This document shows, piece after piece, positions 33,876 through 42,026 of a DNA stretch of 64,000 nt. Under the pieces are notes generated by a model. It saw only the letters and a program-made list of their open reading frames with translations, was not told the DNA's origin and did no database searches. The translations under genes and the position numbers were made by a program. Every line of letters starts with the position of its first letter. Position 1 is the stretch's first letter. Source of the stretch: Ardenticatenales bacterium (GTDB taxonomy: Bacteria > Chloroflexota > Anaerolineae > Promineifilales > Promineifilaceae); NCBI GenBank assembly GCA_020634515.1, contig JACKBL010000001.1, forward strand, positions 62,001 to 126,000, in the 5' to 3' direction.

Positions 33876-35144
33876 TCAGCGGCCAAACAGGCGCGCGAAG
33901 AAAGATTGCCGCGGCGGCGGAGCCAGCGCCCCATCCCCATCCTCCTGCCGCGGGTCGGCAACCAACTGTGCCGCCGCGGCGCGCAGCGCCTGGGCAACAG
34001 GGCGCTTGCGCGTTCCGCCGCTGACAATAGGATGCCCGCGATCCGCGGCGCGCGTAGCCGCTTCGTTATCCAGGGGGATCGTCAACACCACCGGGCGCTT
34101 CAAAATTTTCGCAATGTCCTTCACCGTAACCCGGTTCTTAGGGAGCATCCGATTCACGGTGAGAACGACCTTGTCCTCCGCGTAATGCAAATCCTGCGAG
34201 AGATTGAGGAAGTCACGCGCTGTCTTCAGGTTGGGCAGATTTTGCTCCGTCACCAGTAAAATCCGGTCCGCCTGGTCCAACATGGTCAAGGTCATTTCGT
34301 TGAGGCAGGAGCTGGTATCCAGGATAATGATCTGGTACACGTTGCGCAATGCCGGCAGCAGCTTTTGTATATGCTCCGTGGTCACCAGTTCCGCCATTTC
34401 CGGGCGGCGCGGGGCCAGCAGCACCTGCAAACCACTATCGTGTGTGAGTACCACGCTGGTGATCAGGTCGGCGTCTAGCTCGTCCATTCGTTCTACCAGC
34501 TCCAGGACGGTGGCCGTGGCTTTCAAGTTGAGCATGACGGAGATGGTGCCAAATTGCAGGCTGCCATCAAAAAGCAGGGTGCGGTACCCTTTCTCGGCCA
34601 GGGAGACGGCCAGATTGAGGGCCAGGGTGGTGCATCCGCTGCCCCCTTTGGGGCTAAATACGCACCATATCTTGCCGGTCTGTGGTAGGGTGGCGGCGGG
34701 GGCGGTGGTTGCGGGAATGCCGGCATGAGGCTGCGCGGCGGCGGGATATGGCGCGACGGGGGTGGCGGGTCGTCGTTCGTACACTTCATGAATGGCGCGC
34801 AGCAAATCATCCAGGGAAAACGGCTTCATAAGGAAATCGCGCGCGCCGGCCATCATGGCCTGCCGCATATAAGGCGTGTCGCTCTGCACGGACATGATAA
34901 TGATCTGCGACATGGGCACACTTTGCGTAATGGCCTTTGTGGCGCTGATGCCATCCATGTCGGGCATGTTCACGTCCATCAGGATCACGTCTGGCTGTAG
35001 CTGCCTGGCCTTTTCAATCGCCTCTCGCCCGCTGGCAGCCTCGCCTATTACCTCAATTCCCGGATCGAATTGCAGGAACTTATAGATGCTTTCTCTGGTT
35101 TCTTGCAGGTCGTCCACGACCATGACGCGAATTGTTGTTGCCAT
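33876..35144 (-). CDS. Receiver domain fused to a ParA/MinD-type ATPase (CpaE/TadZ-like)
   Basis: From ATG 35144 there are 422 residues. Residues 1-125 form a receiver domain (VMVVDDLQ, ILMDVNMPDMDG, MSVQSD, FLMKPFS) that keeps all phosphorylation residues. A Pro/Ala linker leads to the ATPase: deviant Walker A SPKGGSGCTTLALNLA, then LLFDGSLQFG and IIILDTSS. The tail is basic (RQSFFARLFGR). The order receiver-ATPase is that of CpaE/TadZ, which positions Tad pili, but no other tad gene is in the window. A role with the parS sites is conceivable but unsupported. Confidence 0.85.
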   Translation of the reverse strand: MATTIRVMVVDDLQETRESIYKFLQFDPGIEVIGEAASGREAIEKARQLQPDVILMDVNMPDMDGISATKAITQSVPMSQIIIMSVQSDTPYMRQAMMAGARDFLMKPFSLDDLLRAIHEVYERRPATPVAPYPAAAQPHAGIPATTAPAATLPQTGKIWCVFSPKGGSGCTTLALNLAVSLAEKGYRTLLFDGSLQFGTISVMLNLKATATVLELVERMDELDADLITSVVLTHDSGLQVLLAPRRPEMAELVTTEHIQKLLPALRNVYQIIILDTSSCLNEMTLTMLDQADRILLVTEQNLPNLKTARDFLNLSQDLHYAEDKVVLTVNRMLPKNRVTVKDIAKILKRPVVLTIPLDNEAATRAADRGHPIVSGGTRKRPVAQALRAAAAQLVADPRQEDGDGALAPPPRQSFFARLFGR

Positions 35145-35208
35145 GCTCAATTCCTGGTGGGTATCTGACTATTGACCGGCCGGGCAGTGCGCAAATGGTA
35201 ACTGCTCA

Positions 35209-35299
35209 GTAACCGCCCGAAAACAACTTCACACTTTTTACGGGCGGTTACTGACAAGCTGCCCGCACATTTCCGCTAATTTAATTGCGGGCAGCCACT
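35209..35299. repeat. Family C double-palindrome element
   Basis: GTAACCGCCCG and CGGGCGGTTAC form a perfect 11-bp inverted repeat (35209-35251). A second stem follows, GCTGCCCGCA with TGCGGGCAGC (35258-35295). Copies or fragments lie near 26155, 36731, 45003, 58497 and 61259. Confidence 0.75.
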
Positions 35300-35418
35300 C
35301 AGGCGCGACGCGCATTCTGTGTGGAGGTGTGCTGGTGCTGGATGAAAACAAACAGGCTGGCGTGGATTCTCGTTTTATCCACGTTTTCCGCGTCCTTTTC
35401 CGGCGGGAGTCAAGATCA

Positions 35419-36642
35419 TCATAAGAAGCGGTAGAACACTTGATTGCTGAGGAAATAGCCCCGCTCAGTCAACCGCAAAAAGCCCTCTGTCTGGCGTAGC
35501 AGCCCCCATTGTATCAGGTCCGTGACCGTTCCGTTATAGGCTTCTGTTACTGATTGGTCAAATTTCGCCGTAAATGCGGCGATGTCCAGCCCTTCTTGCA
35601 GTAGCCGCAGTTGGGTGATGATGGTGTCGGCCATCGCTTGCCGGCGTGTCAGTTGGTAGGCGTCTGCCACAGCAGCGGTGAGGGGGTAGGGGCCAGGGGC
35701 GCTGCCGGCCATGCGGCGAATGTAGACGCGGGGCTGCTTGACGATGTGATAGCGGCAGCCGGCGGCGTAGCCGTGCGCGCCCGCGCCCAGTCCGAGGTAT
35801 TCCTGGTTGCGCCAGTACGTCAGGTTGTGGGCGCATTCGTGGCCGGGCAGCGCCCAATTGGATATTTCGTAGTGAATGAAGCCGGCCTCGGCGAGGATTT
35901 GTCGCGCCAGTTCGTATTGGTCGGCGGCCAGGTCGGGATCGGGGGGGCTGATGCGGCCGGTTTGCAGCCAGCGGTGCATGGGCGTACCCGGTTCGATGAT
36001 GAGGCAGTAGAGGCTGAGGTGTTGTGGCCGGAGGGCAAGGGCGGCTTGCAGGCTGGCGCGCCAAGAGGCGAGGGTTTGTCCGGGGAGGCCGTAGATGAGG
36101 TCGAGGTTGAGGTTGTGAATGCCGGCATTTCGGCTCATCACCACCGCCGCCGCCACATCCGCAAAACTGTGTGCCCGTTCCAGCAAGGCCAACTCCTCCG
36201 CGTGGGCGCTCTGCACGCCAAAACTGAGTCGGTTTACTCCCATTGCGCGCAGGGCCTCCAGGTAGGGCGTGTCCACGGTTCCGGGATTGGCTTCCAGGGT
36301 GATTTCGGCGACCTCGTGCAGGTCAAAATGGGTGCGTACGGCGCGCAAGATGTCCGCCAGGCGCGTGGCGGGCATGAGGGAGGGGGTCCCACCGCCGAAG
36401 AAGAGGGTGTGCGCGGGGCGACGAATGCCGGCAGCGGCTTGGGCGATTTCCCGGCAGAGGGCGGCGGCGTAGGCGTCTTTGAGGTCGTCCAGGCTGGTGT
36501 AGGTGTTGAAGTCACAGTAGGCGCAGCGATGCCGGCAAAACGGAATATGCAAATAGAGGCTCAAGCTGCCCGAAGCGAGGACGGGTGTCATAGGGGCGGC
36601 CTGTTGATCGGCATGAATTACCATAACGCCAATTGTACTCAC
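35419..36642 (-). CDS. hemW: Radical SAM heme chaperone HemW
   Basis: A 407-residue protein (an internal ATG at 36624 is also possible). The radical SAM motif is CRHRCAYCDF, with the extra Cys-Asn-like feature of HemW, and LYLHIPFC precedes it. LFFGGGTPSLMP, LEANPGT, VNRLSFGVQSAHAEELALL and LDLIYGLPGQT are all diagnostic. The C-terminal winged-helix part ends in LSNQVFYRFL. HemW inserts heme into respiratory enzymes; older annotations call it coproporphyrinogen oxidase. Confidence 0.94.
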   Translation of the reverse strand: MSTIGVMVIHADQQAAPMTPVLASGSLSLYLHIPFCRHRCAYCDFNTYTSLDDLKDAYAAALCREIAQAAAGIRRPAHTLFFGGGTPSLMPATRLADILRAVRTHFDLHEVAEITLEANPGTVDTPYLEALRAMGVNRLSFGVQSAHAEELALLERAHSFADVAAAVVMSRNAGIHNLNLDLIYGLPGQTLASWRASLQAALALRPQHLSLYCLIIEPGTPMHRWLQTGRISPPDPDLAADQYELARQILAEAGFIHYEISNWALPGHECAHNLTYWRNQEYLGLGAGAHGYAAGCRYHIVKQPRVYIRRMAGSAPGPYPLTAAVADAYQLTRRQAMADTIITQLRLLQEGLDIAAFTAKFDQSVTEAYNGTVTDLIQWGLLRQTEGFLRLTERGYFLSNQVFYRFL

Positions 36643-37050
36643 CCTGGCGTGGAGAATCTACTTTGGCTGTAACTACGAACGCCCTCTGGAGATCGGACCC
36701 ATTTCACCAGAGAAAATGGGGCCAATCTGGCTTAGTGGCTGTCCGCAATTGAGTTAGCGGAATTGTGCGGACAGCTTGTCAGTAGCTATCTGATGAAAAC
36801 GTGAAGTAACTATTCACGTCTCCGAGAGATTGGACCAATTTTGTAGACATCAATAAGATTCAACCAGAGCAAATTGGTCCAATCTGGGCAGATGACCTGT
36901 ATAGTCACAACGTGAAGTTGTTTTTGGGCGGCTACTTAGGGTTCGCGCGGAATCAGCTTTGGACTTTCCAATATCTACGCACAGCCGTCAATTCCCGAGC
37001 AAAGCCTTTGTTAACGGATGCGCCCTTAACAGTTACCTTTGGCTGCGCTG
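36643..37050. repeat. Nested repeat block
   Basis: It holds a partial GTAACT-ended element (36672-36735), a family C element (36731-36945) interrupted by a MITE-A copy, and a further inverted segment with GTTAACGGATGCGCCCTTA (37009-37027) that recurs near 61075 and 45180. No gene was seen. Confidence 0.75.
36806..36908. mobile_element. MITE-A copy 1 (103 bp) with perfect 8-bp target duplication
   Basis: The ends are GTAACTAT and ATAGTCAC (inverted, seven of eight). Flanks are AACGTGAA on both sides (36798-36805 and 36909-36916). The host sequence is itself a family C repeat. Confidence 0.88.
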
Positions 37051-37551
37051 TTACCAGCCGGATGTGCCGGGATCGCCTTTGAAGGGACCAACGATACGGC
37101 GGGTGACCCAGCCGCCGTAAAAGTTGCCGGCCTGGGGCTGTACTTTTTCTTCGCCGAGGTAGCAGTCGAGGATGCCGGCATAAAACGACACATACCCCGC
37201 GATTGCCACATATCCAGGGCGGGGCCGCACATACGTCCACGCCGCCCGCGCCACCCGCCCCTCCCCCACCACCACGTCAAAATAACTTGCTTCCCCTTTC
37301 CACTCGCACCACGTGTGCCCCCGTGCCGGCAGGAGAAACGCTTGCCGCACATCTCCGGGCGGAATGTAATACGTCGGTGGGCTGGCTGTCTCCAGCACCC
37401 GCTTCGCGCGCGTGCTATCGGCAATCACCTCGTCGTTGAATACGACGCGAACGCGCTCCGGCACATCCTCCACCCGTGGCGGGCGTGGATAATCCCAGAC
37501 AGATTCCTGTCCAGGACCAGGGGGAATAGGATTGGGTTTCTTCATGAGCAT
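37051..37551 (-). CDS. DUF427 family protein
   Basis: I prefer ATG 37551 (166 residues). The conserved DUF427 features are VRVVFNDEVIADSTRAKRVLE, TYYIPPGDVR, HTWCEWKGEASYFDV and AAWTYVRP. The extra C-terminal segment (GYVSFYAGILDCYLGEEKVQ) is usual in the longer members. The biochemical role of the family is not established. It is flanked on both sides by repeats. Confidence 0.85.
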   Translation of the reverse strand: MLMKKPNPIPPGPGQESVWDYPRPPRVEDVPERVRVVFNDEVIADSTRAKRVLETASPPTYYIPPGDVRQAFLLPARGHTWCEWKGEASYFDVVVGEGRVARAAWTYVRPRPGYVAIAGYVSFYAGILDCYLGEEKVQPQAGNFYGGWVTRRIVGPFKGDPGTSGW

Positions 37552-37784
37552 TTTCGGGAGGGAGTTGTGAATGGTGAGTGGCGGGCAGTGAGTGATTCTC
37601 AACTGAATTATAGCAGACGTTTCTCCATTCACTATCCACTATCCCCCATTCAATCGTTCACGACCCGCAACTACGAACGCTCTCTGGAGATCGGCCCCAT
37701 TTTACCAGAGAAAATGGGGCCGATCTGACTTAGGGATGGAAATTAAACAAGGCAACGAAGTTGTTTCCTCACCGTTCCTTCAAG

Positions 37785-37820
37785 CCGACGAGGCAATTCC
37801 GTGCTTTATTTCATCGTCAG
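37785..37820. repeat. 36-bp hairpin repeat (family D), variant
   Basis: CCGACGAGG and CATCGTCAG; two substitutions in the left arm. Preceded by ACGAAGTTGTTTCCTCACCG as in other copies. Confidence 0.75.
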
Positions 37821-37876
37821 TCCTTAGCAGTTACCATTACCCACTATCAACGACCCGCTCCTGTCTGCTATAATGA

Positions 37877-37971
37877 GTAACGACAAACGCTCTCTGGAGA
37901 TTGGACCAAACTCACGCGCTCAATGGCCGTTTTCACCAGAGAAAATTGGTCCGATCTAGCTTAGCAGTTAC
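37877..37971. mobile_element. MITE-B copy (95 bp)
   Basis: The ends are GTAACGACAAACGCTCTCTG and CTAGCTTAGCAGTTAC. Flanks TATAATGA and GATAATGG share ATAATG (six of eight). A MITE-A copy has inserted exactly at its right end. Confidence 0.65.
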
Positions 37972-37978
37972 GATAATG

Positions 37979-38081
37979 GTAACTATTCACGTCTCCGAGA
38001 GATTGGACCAATTTTGTAGACATCAATAAGATTCAACCAGAGCAAATTGGTCCAATCTGGGCAGAAGACCTGTATAGTCAC
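37979..38081. mobile_element. MITE-A copy 2 (103 bp) with perfect 8-bp target duplication
   Basis: Same length and nearly the same sequence as copy 1. The flanks CGATAATG at 37971-37978 and 38082-38089 are identical. Confidence 0.88.
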
Positions 38082-38136
38082 CGATAATGATACAAAATCG
38101 GGTTCATGACCACGGCGCAGTGCGCCAACGAGCGGA

Positions 38137-39525
38137 ATGACCATGTTACAAACAATGAAAAGCCAATTGTGGCGCCGGGCGAGGGGCACGCGGCTTCTGT
38201 ACGCATTCGCTGTTTGCGCATTTGCCGCCAGCGTGTTTGCTGCCGGCGCGTTCGTCGCCGTCCACGAGGCGGCAGCCGCCCAACGCCAATCCCCCCTGAT
38301 CGTCTTGCAAATAGAAGGCCCCGTCACGCCCGCCATGCTCGATTATTTCCAGCGCGGCATCGACGCGGCAACCACGGAAAACGCCGCCGCCGTCCTCATC
38401 ATTCTGGACACGCCCGGCGGTTCCGTTAACGTCACCCTGGACATCGTGCAGGCTTTCCAGCGCGCCACCGTGCCCATTATCGTCTACGTGGCTCCCGTGG
38501 GCGCGCAAGCAGCTTCGGCGGGCAGCCTCATCACCGCCGCCGCGCATGTGGCGGCCATGGCCCCGGGGACGGCCATTGGCGCGGCCTCGCCCATTGACCT
38601 GTCCGGGGAAGATATTCCGGAAACGGCCTTCCGCAAAGCCACGGAGGACCTGAAGGCCGTGATGCGCAACCTGGCGGCGGATCGCGGCGAAGCGGCGGTG
38701 GCCCTGGGCGAAGCGATGATCGATGAGGCGCGCGCCGTCACCGCCGATGAGGCGTTGGAGATTGGCTTCATCGACGTGGTGGCCGTGGATGTGCCCGATC
38801 TGCTGACGCAGCTTGATGGGCGCACGGTGGTGGTGGACGGGGAGACGCGCACGTTACAGTTAACATTGGCGCAGGAGCAGCCGGTGGAAATGAATGCTCT
38901 GGAATCGATCCTGCACGCGCTGGCGAATCCCACCCTGATCGGCTTCTTGCTGGCGATTGCCATTCCGGCCATCTTGATTGAACTGCAAAGTCCGGGCGGT
39001 TGGGTGGCGGGATTTATCGGCGTCATTTGCCTGCTCCTGGCGCTCTATGGCCTGGGGCAGCTTCCGGTGAACTGGTTGGGGCTGGTGCTGGTGATCGTGG
39101 CCTTCATTCTGCTCTTGATGGAGGCCGTGAGTTCGGCGCATGGGGGATTGGCGCTTGCCGGCATTGTCACCCTTGTCGCCGGATTATTAGTGCTGTTCAA
39201 CTCCCCCAGTTCGCCCGAATTCACGCGCATCTCCCTTGCCGCCGCCGTGGGCATCAGCCTGCCCAGCGCCGCCCTCTTCCTCGCCATCGCCAGCCTCGCC
39301 TGGCGCAGCCACCGCCAACCCGCGCAAACAGGCGGCGAAGGCCTCATCGGCATGGTCGGCCACGTGCGCAAACCGTTAGACCCTCAGGGCACTATCCTGG
39401 TGAACGGCGAACTGTGGCGCGCCGTAGCGGCGAAAGGGGAAGGAACCCTGGAAACAGGCACCGCCGTTGTCGTGGAAAGCAAGGAAGGTTTTACCCTCTA
39501 CGTCCGCGCCAACCAGTCCCTGTAA
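38137..39525 (+). CDS. NfeD-family membrane serine protease (ClpP-class)
   Basis: A 462-residue protein. A signal sequence (LLYAFAVCAFAASVFAAGAFV) is followed by a ClpP-like protease domain. IILDTPGGSVNVTLDIVQA is the oxyanion-side motif and the nucleophile Ser is in QAASAGSLITAAAH. Then come four or five membrane helices (residues ~255-400) and a C-terminal OB-fold NfeD domain (IGMVGHVRKPLDPQGTILVN, ELWRAVA). This is the long form, which normally works with a stomatin/SPFH partner; no such gene is adjacent. It cleaves hydrophobic stretches of membrane proteins in characterised relatives. Confidence 0.9.
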   Translation: MTMLQTMKSQLWRRARGTRLLYAFAVCAFAASVFAAGAFVAVHEAAAAQRQSPLIVLQIEGPVTPAMLDYFQRGIDAATTENAAAVLIILDTPGGSVNVTLDIVQAFQRATVPIIVYVAPVGAQAASAGSLITAAAHVAAMAPGTAIGAASPIDLSGEDIPETAFRKATEDLKAVMRNLAADRGEAAVALGEAMIDEARAVTADEALEIGFIDVVAVDVPDLLTQLDGRTVVVDGETRTLQLTLAQEQPVEMNALESILHALANPTLIGFLLAIAIPAILIELQSPGGWVAGFIGVICLLLALYGLGQLPVNWLGLVLVIVAFILLLMEAVSSAHGGLALAGIVTLVAGLLVLFNSPSSPEFTRISLAAAVGISLPSAALFLAIASLAWRSHRQPAQTGGEGLIGMVGHVRKPLDPQGTILVNGELWRAVAAKGEGTLETGTAVVVESKEGFTLYVRANQSL

Positions 39526-39913
39526 TCCGCCGCCATTTTGTACGCCTCGCCAAGATTGGTTCATTCTCGAGGAATGAACCAATCTGACAAGGGGTGTGCT
39601 TCAAACAGGTTGCTCAGGCTGCCCGCGCCGTAGGACAATTTGCCTAAATTGTCCCTTCACGGCGTAGGACAATTCAGCGAATTGTCCTACATCAAGCAGC
39701 AGTTAACTGAAATGAAACACACCCTCTGACAAGTTCGCCGTATCTTTTCAATAAAGTGGGGCGAAGTTGGTTGAGCCGGTCGAAACCAACGGCCTTCGAC
39801 AAGCTCAGGCCGCGGTTCCCCCAAGATATTGAGAAGTAACAGTTCGCCAATCAAAAAGCCCCGCCAGATAGTGGCGGGGCTTTTTTTGATTCCTGGGGAG
39901 AGGCGGAGCCGTC
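39526..39913. repeat. Spacer between convergent nfeD and ABC genes
   Basis: It contains a perfect 12-bp stem GTAGGACAATTC/GAATTGTCCTAC with a 3-base loop (39664-39690) and a weaker related pair just before it. A REP-like pair with GTTGAGCCGGTCGAAACC (39770-39815) and a terminator follow. No gene was seen. Confidence 0.65.
39853..39887 (-). terminator. Terminator of the ABC exporter operon
   Basis: AAAAAGCCCCGCCA and TGGCGGGGCTTTTTTT form a long GC-rich stem with T-tracts on both strands. It lies between convergent genes and can serve both. Confidence 0.85.
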
Positions 39914-41959
39914 TCAGGCGGGAGAGAGCGCGGTCGAGCCGGAGCCGTTGCTGGATGGCGCGGGGGCGGGTTCCTCCTCGCGGCGGAACTGGCTCATGTA
40001 CAGGTCGTAGTAGAACCCCTTCGCCGCCAGCAAGTCGTGGTGTTTGCCCCGCTCAATGATCTCGCCATCGCGCAGCACCAACAGCACATCCGCATTGCGA
40101 ATGGTGCTGAGGCGGTGGGCAATGACGAAGCTGGTGCGCCCTTGCAGTAGTTGGTCCAGCGCCCGCTGAATCAGCCGCTCCGTGCGCGTGTCCACGCTGG
40201 AGGTGGCCTCATCCAGGATGAGGATGCGCGGGTCGGCCAGGGCCGCGCGGGCAATGGAGATAAGCTGCCGCTGCCCCTGGCTGAGGCCGCTGCCCCGCTC
40301 CCCTAACACGGTGTCATACTTCTGTGGCAGGCGGGCGATGAAACTGTCCGCGTGCGCCAGTTTGGCGGCGGCGATCACGTCCTCGTCGGTGGCGTCGGGG
40401 CGGCCAAAGCGGATGTTCTCCATCACACTGGTGCTGAAAAGGAACGAGTCTTGCAGCACAATGCCGATTTGCCGGCGCAGGCTTTCCGTGCGCACATCGC
40501 GCACGTCGTGGCCATCAATGGCCACGCTGCCGCCGGTGACGTCATAGAAGCGGGGGATGAGGTTGATGAGGGTGGTTTTGCCCGCACCGGTCGGCCCGAC
40601 GATGGCTATGGTCTGTCCGGGTTCCGCCGTGAAGCTGATGTCTTTCAACACGGACTGGCCTTCTTTGTATCCGGCGGCGACGTGTGAGAAGGTGACTTGC
40701 CCGATGATTGCCGGCATTTCCCCGGCCCCCCTTTTGTCCTGAATAGCCGGTATTTCATCAATCAACGTAAAAATACGCTCGCCGCCCGCCACCGCATTCT
40801 GGATATTCGTCCACAACACCGCAATCTGCTGAATCGGCTGATTGAACCGCTGCACGTATCCTATAAACGTCACGATCAGGCCCAGCGAGATCGTCGTCCC
40901 CATCAGCGTCTGCCCGCGCAGCAGCGCCAGGCCGCCCGCCAGTGTGACAATGCCCAACGCCAGATACCCCAACCCCTCCAGCGTCGGCGCCAGGGCGCTG
41001 GTGAAGCTCACCGCGCGCACGTTGGCGTCCCGGTTGGCCGCATTCGTCGCCATGAAGTTCTCAATGTTCTCCGCCTCGCGGTTGAATGCCTGAATCTCGC
41101 GTACGGAGGAAATGGACTCTTGCAGTTCCGCGTTCACGCTGCCCATTTCCAGGCGCGTGCGCCGGAATGCTTTCCGCGCCTGGTTGGAAAACCAGACGGT
41201 TGCTACCGCCATCAGGGGCACAACTGCCAGGCTAATTAAGGCATACGGCAGGCTGAGGGTGAGCATGTTGTAAGCCACCCAGAAGATGAGCAGGAAGCCA
41301 CTGAGGACGTTGATGAGGGCGAAGCTGAACGCCTGCTGGATCGTCTCCGTGTCATTGGTGATGCGGCTCATCAGGTCGCCTACTTCATGCTCCGCGTAGT
41401 AGGACAGGGACAGTGCGTGAAGCTGCTCAAACAGTTGCACGCGCATCCGTGTCAAGACGTGCTGCCCGACCCAGCTCATGAGGAAGAAGGTCAGTCCCGT
41501 CAAGACGGAGGAAGCGACGTACAGGCCGACAATGATGATGATAATGTTCAGGAGTCCGTTCAGTCGCTGGTCGCCGTTCATGCCGGCAAGCATCTGGTTC
41601 TCAGCATACGCCCGGTCCTGAAAAATGCGTTGAATTTGCTGCGACAGGGACGTGTCTCCTTGCGCCGAAATCCAACAGTTGCTGGTTGTGCCGGCATTCT
41701 CCGCCGTCGGCGCGCCTGGGAAATTGCCAAAAGAAGCCGCCGCCGATGGCGTCAGGTAACAGTCCACCGTCTGCCCAATCAATTCCGGGCTGATCACTTG
41801 CGCCCAGGTCGTGATAATCACAAAAAAGCTAATCACCAACAGCAAAGGCCAATACGGCTTGAAGTATCGACCAAAGCGGGCCAACGTCTGACTCATGTTA
41901 GTTGGCTTCACCGTTTCCGTACTCATAATACGGCGCAGGCCGTCGTTTCCACCAAACAT
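39914..41959 (-). CDS. ABC exporter half-transporter, catalytically complete subunit
   Basis: ATG 41959 follows AGGAGA, giving 681 residues. Six membrane helices lie in the N-terminal half; a ~60-residue insert between helices 1 and 2 (with two Cys) is probably extracytoplasmic. The nucleotide-binding domain has Walker A GPTGAGKTTLINL, signature LSQGQRQLISIARA and Walker B ILILDEATSSVD with the catalytic Glu. It lies 67 bp after its partner gene. Together they should form a heterodimeric multidrug- or lipid-type exporter. Confidence 0.92.
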   Translation of the reverse strand: MFGGNDGLRRIMSTETVKPTNMSQTLARFGRYFKPYWPLLLVISFFVIITTWAQVISPELIGQTVDCYLTPSAAASFGNFPGAPTAENAGTTSNCWISAQGDTSLSQQIQRIFQDRAYAENQMLAGMNGDQRLNGLLNIIIIIVGLYVASSVLTGLTFFLMSWVGQHVLTRMRVQLFEQLHALSLSYYAEHEVGDLMSRITNDTETIQQAFSFALINVLSGFLLIFWVAYNMLTLSLPYALISLAVVPLMAVATVWFSNQARKAFRRTRLEMGSVNAELQESISSVREIQAFNREAENIENFMATNAANRDANVRAVSFTSALAPTLEGLGYLALGIVTLAGGLALLRGQTLMGTTISLGLIVTFIGYVQRFNQPIQQIAVLWTNIQNAVAGGERIFTLIDEIPAIQDKRGAGEMPAIIGQVTFSHVAAGYKEGQSVLKDISFTAEPGQTIAIVGPTGAGKTTLINLIPRFYDVTGGSVAIDGHDVRDVRTESLRRQIGIVLQDSFLFSTSVMENIRFGRPDATDEDVIAAAKLAHADSFIARLPQKYDTVLGERGSGLSQGQRQLISIARAALADPRILILDEATSSVDTRTERLIQRALDQLLQGRTSFVIAHRLSTIRNADVLLVLRDGEIIERGKHHDLLAAKGFYYDLYMSQFRREEEPAPAPSSNGSGSTALSPA

Positions 41960-42026
41960 AGTTGTCTCCTGAGGGGGGAGTTGGAAGTTGGTCGTTGACA
42001 GTTGGTTGACCGTCAACCGTCAACTA

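Larger units (their letters stand above)
37552..38136. repeat. Repeat cluster upstream of the nfeD gene
   Basis: In order: a partial GTAACT-type element (37668-37733), a family D hairpin (37785-37820), a MITE-B copy (37877-37971) and a MITE-A copy (37979-38081). Only about 55 bp remain before the nfeD start, so the promoter must lie within or between elements. Confidence 0.75.
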
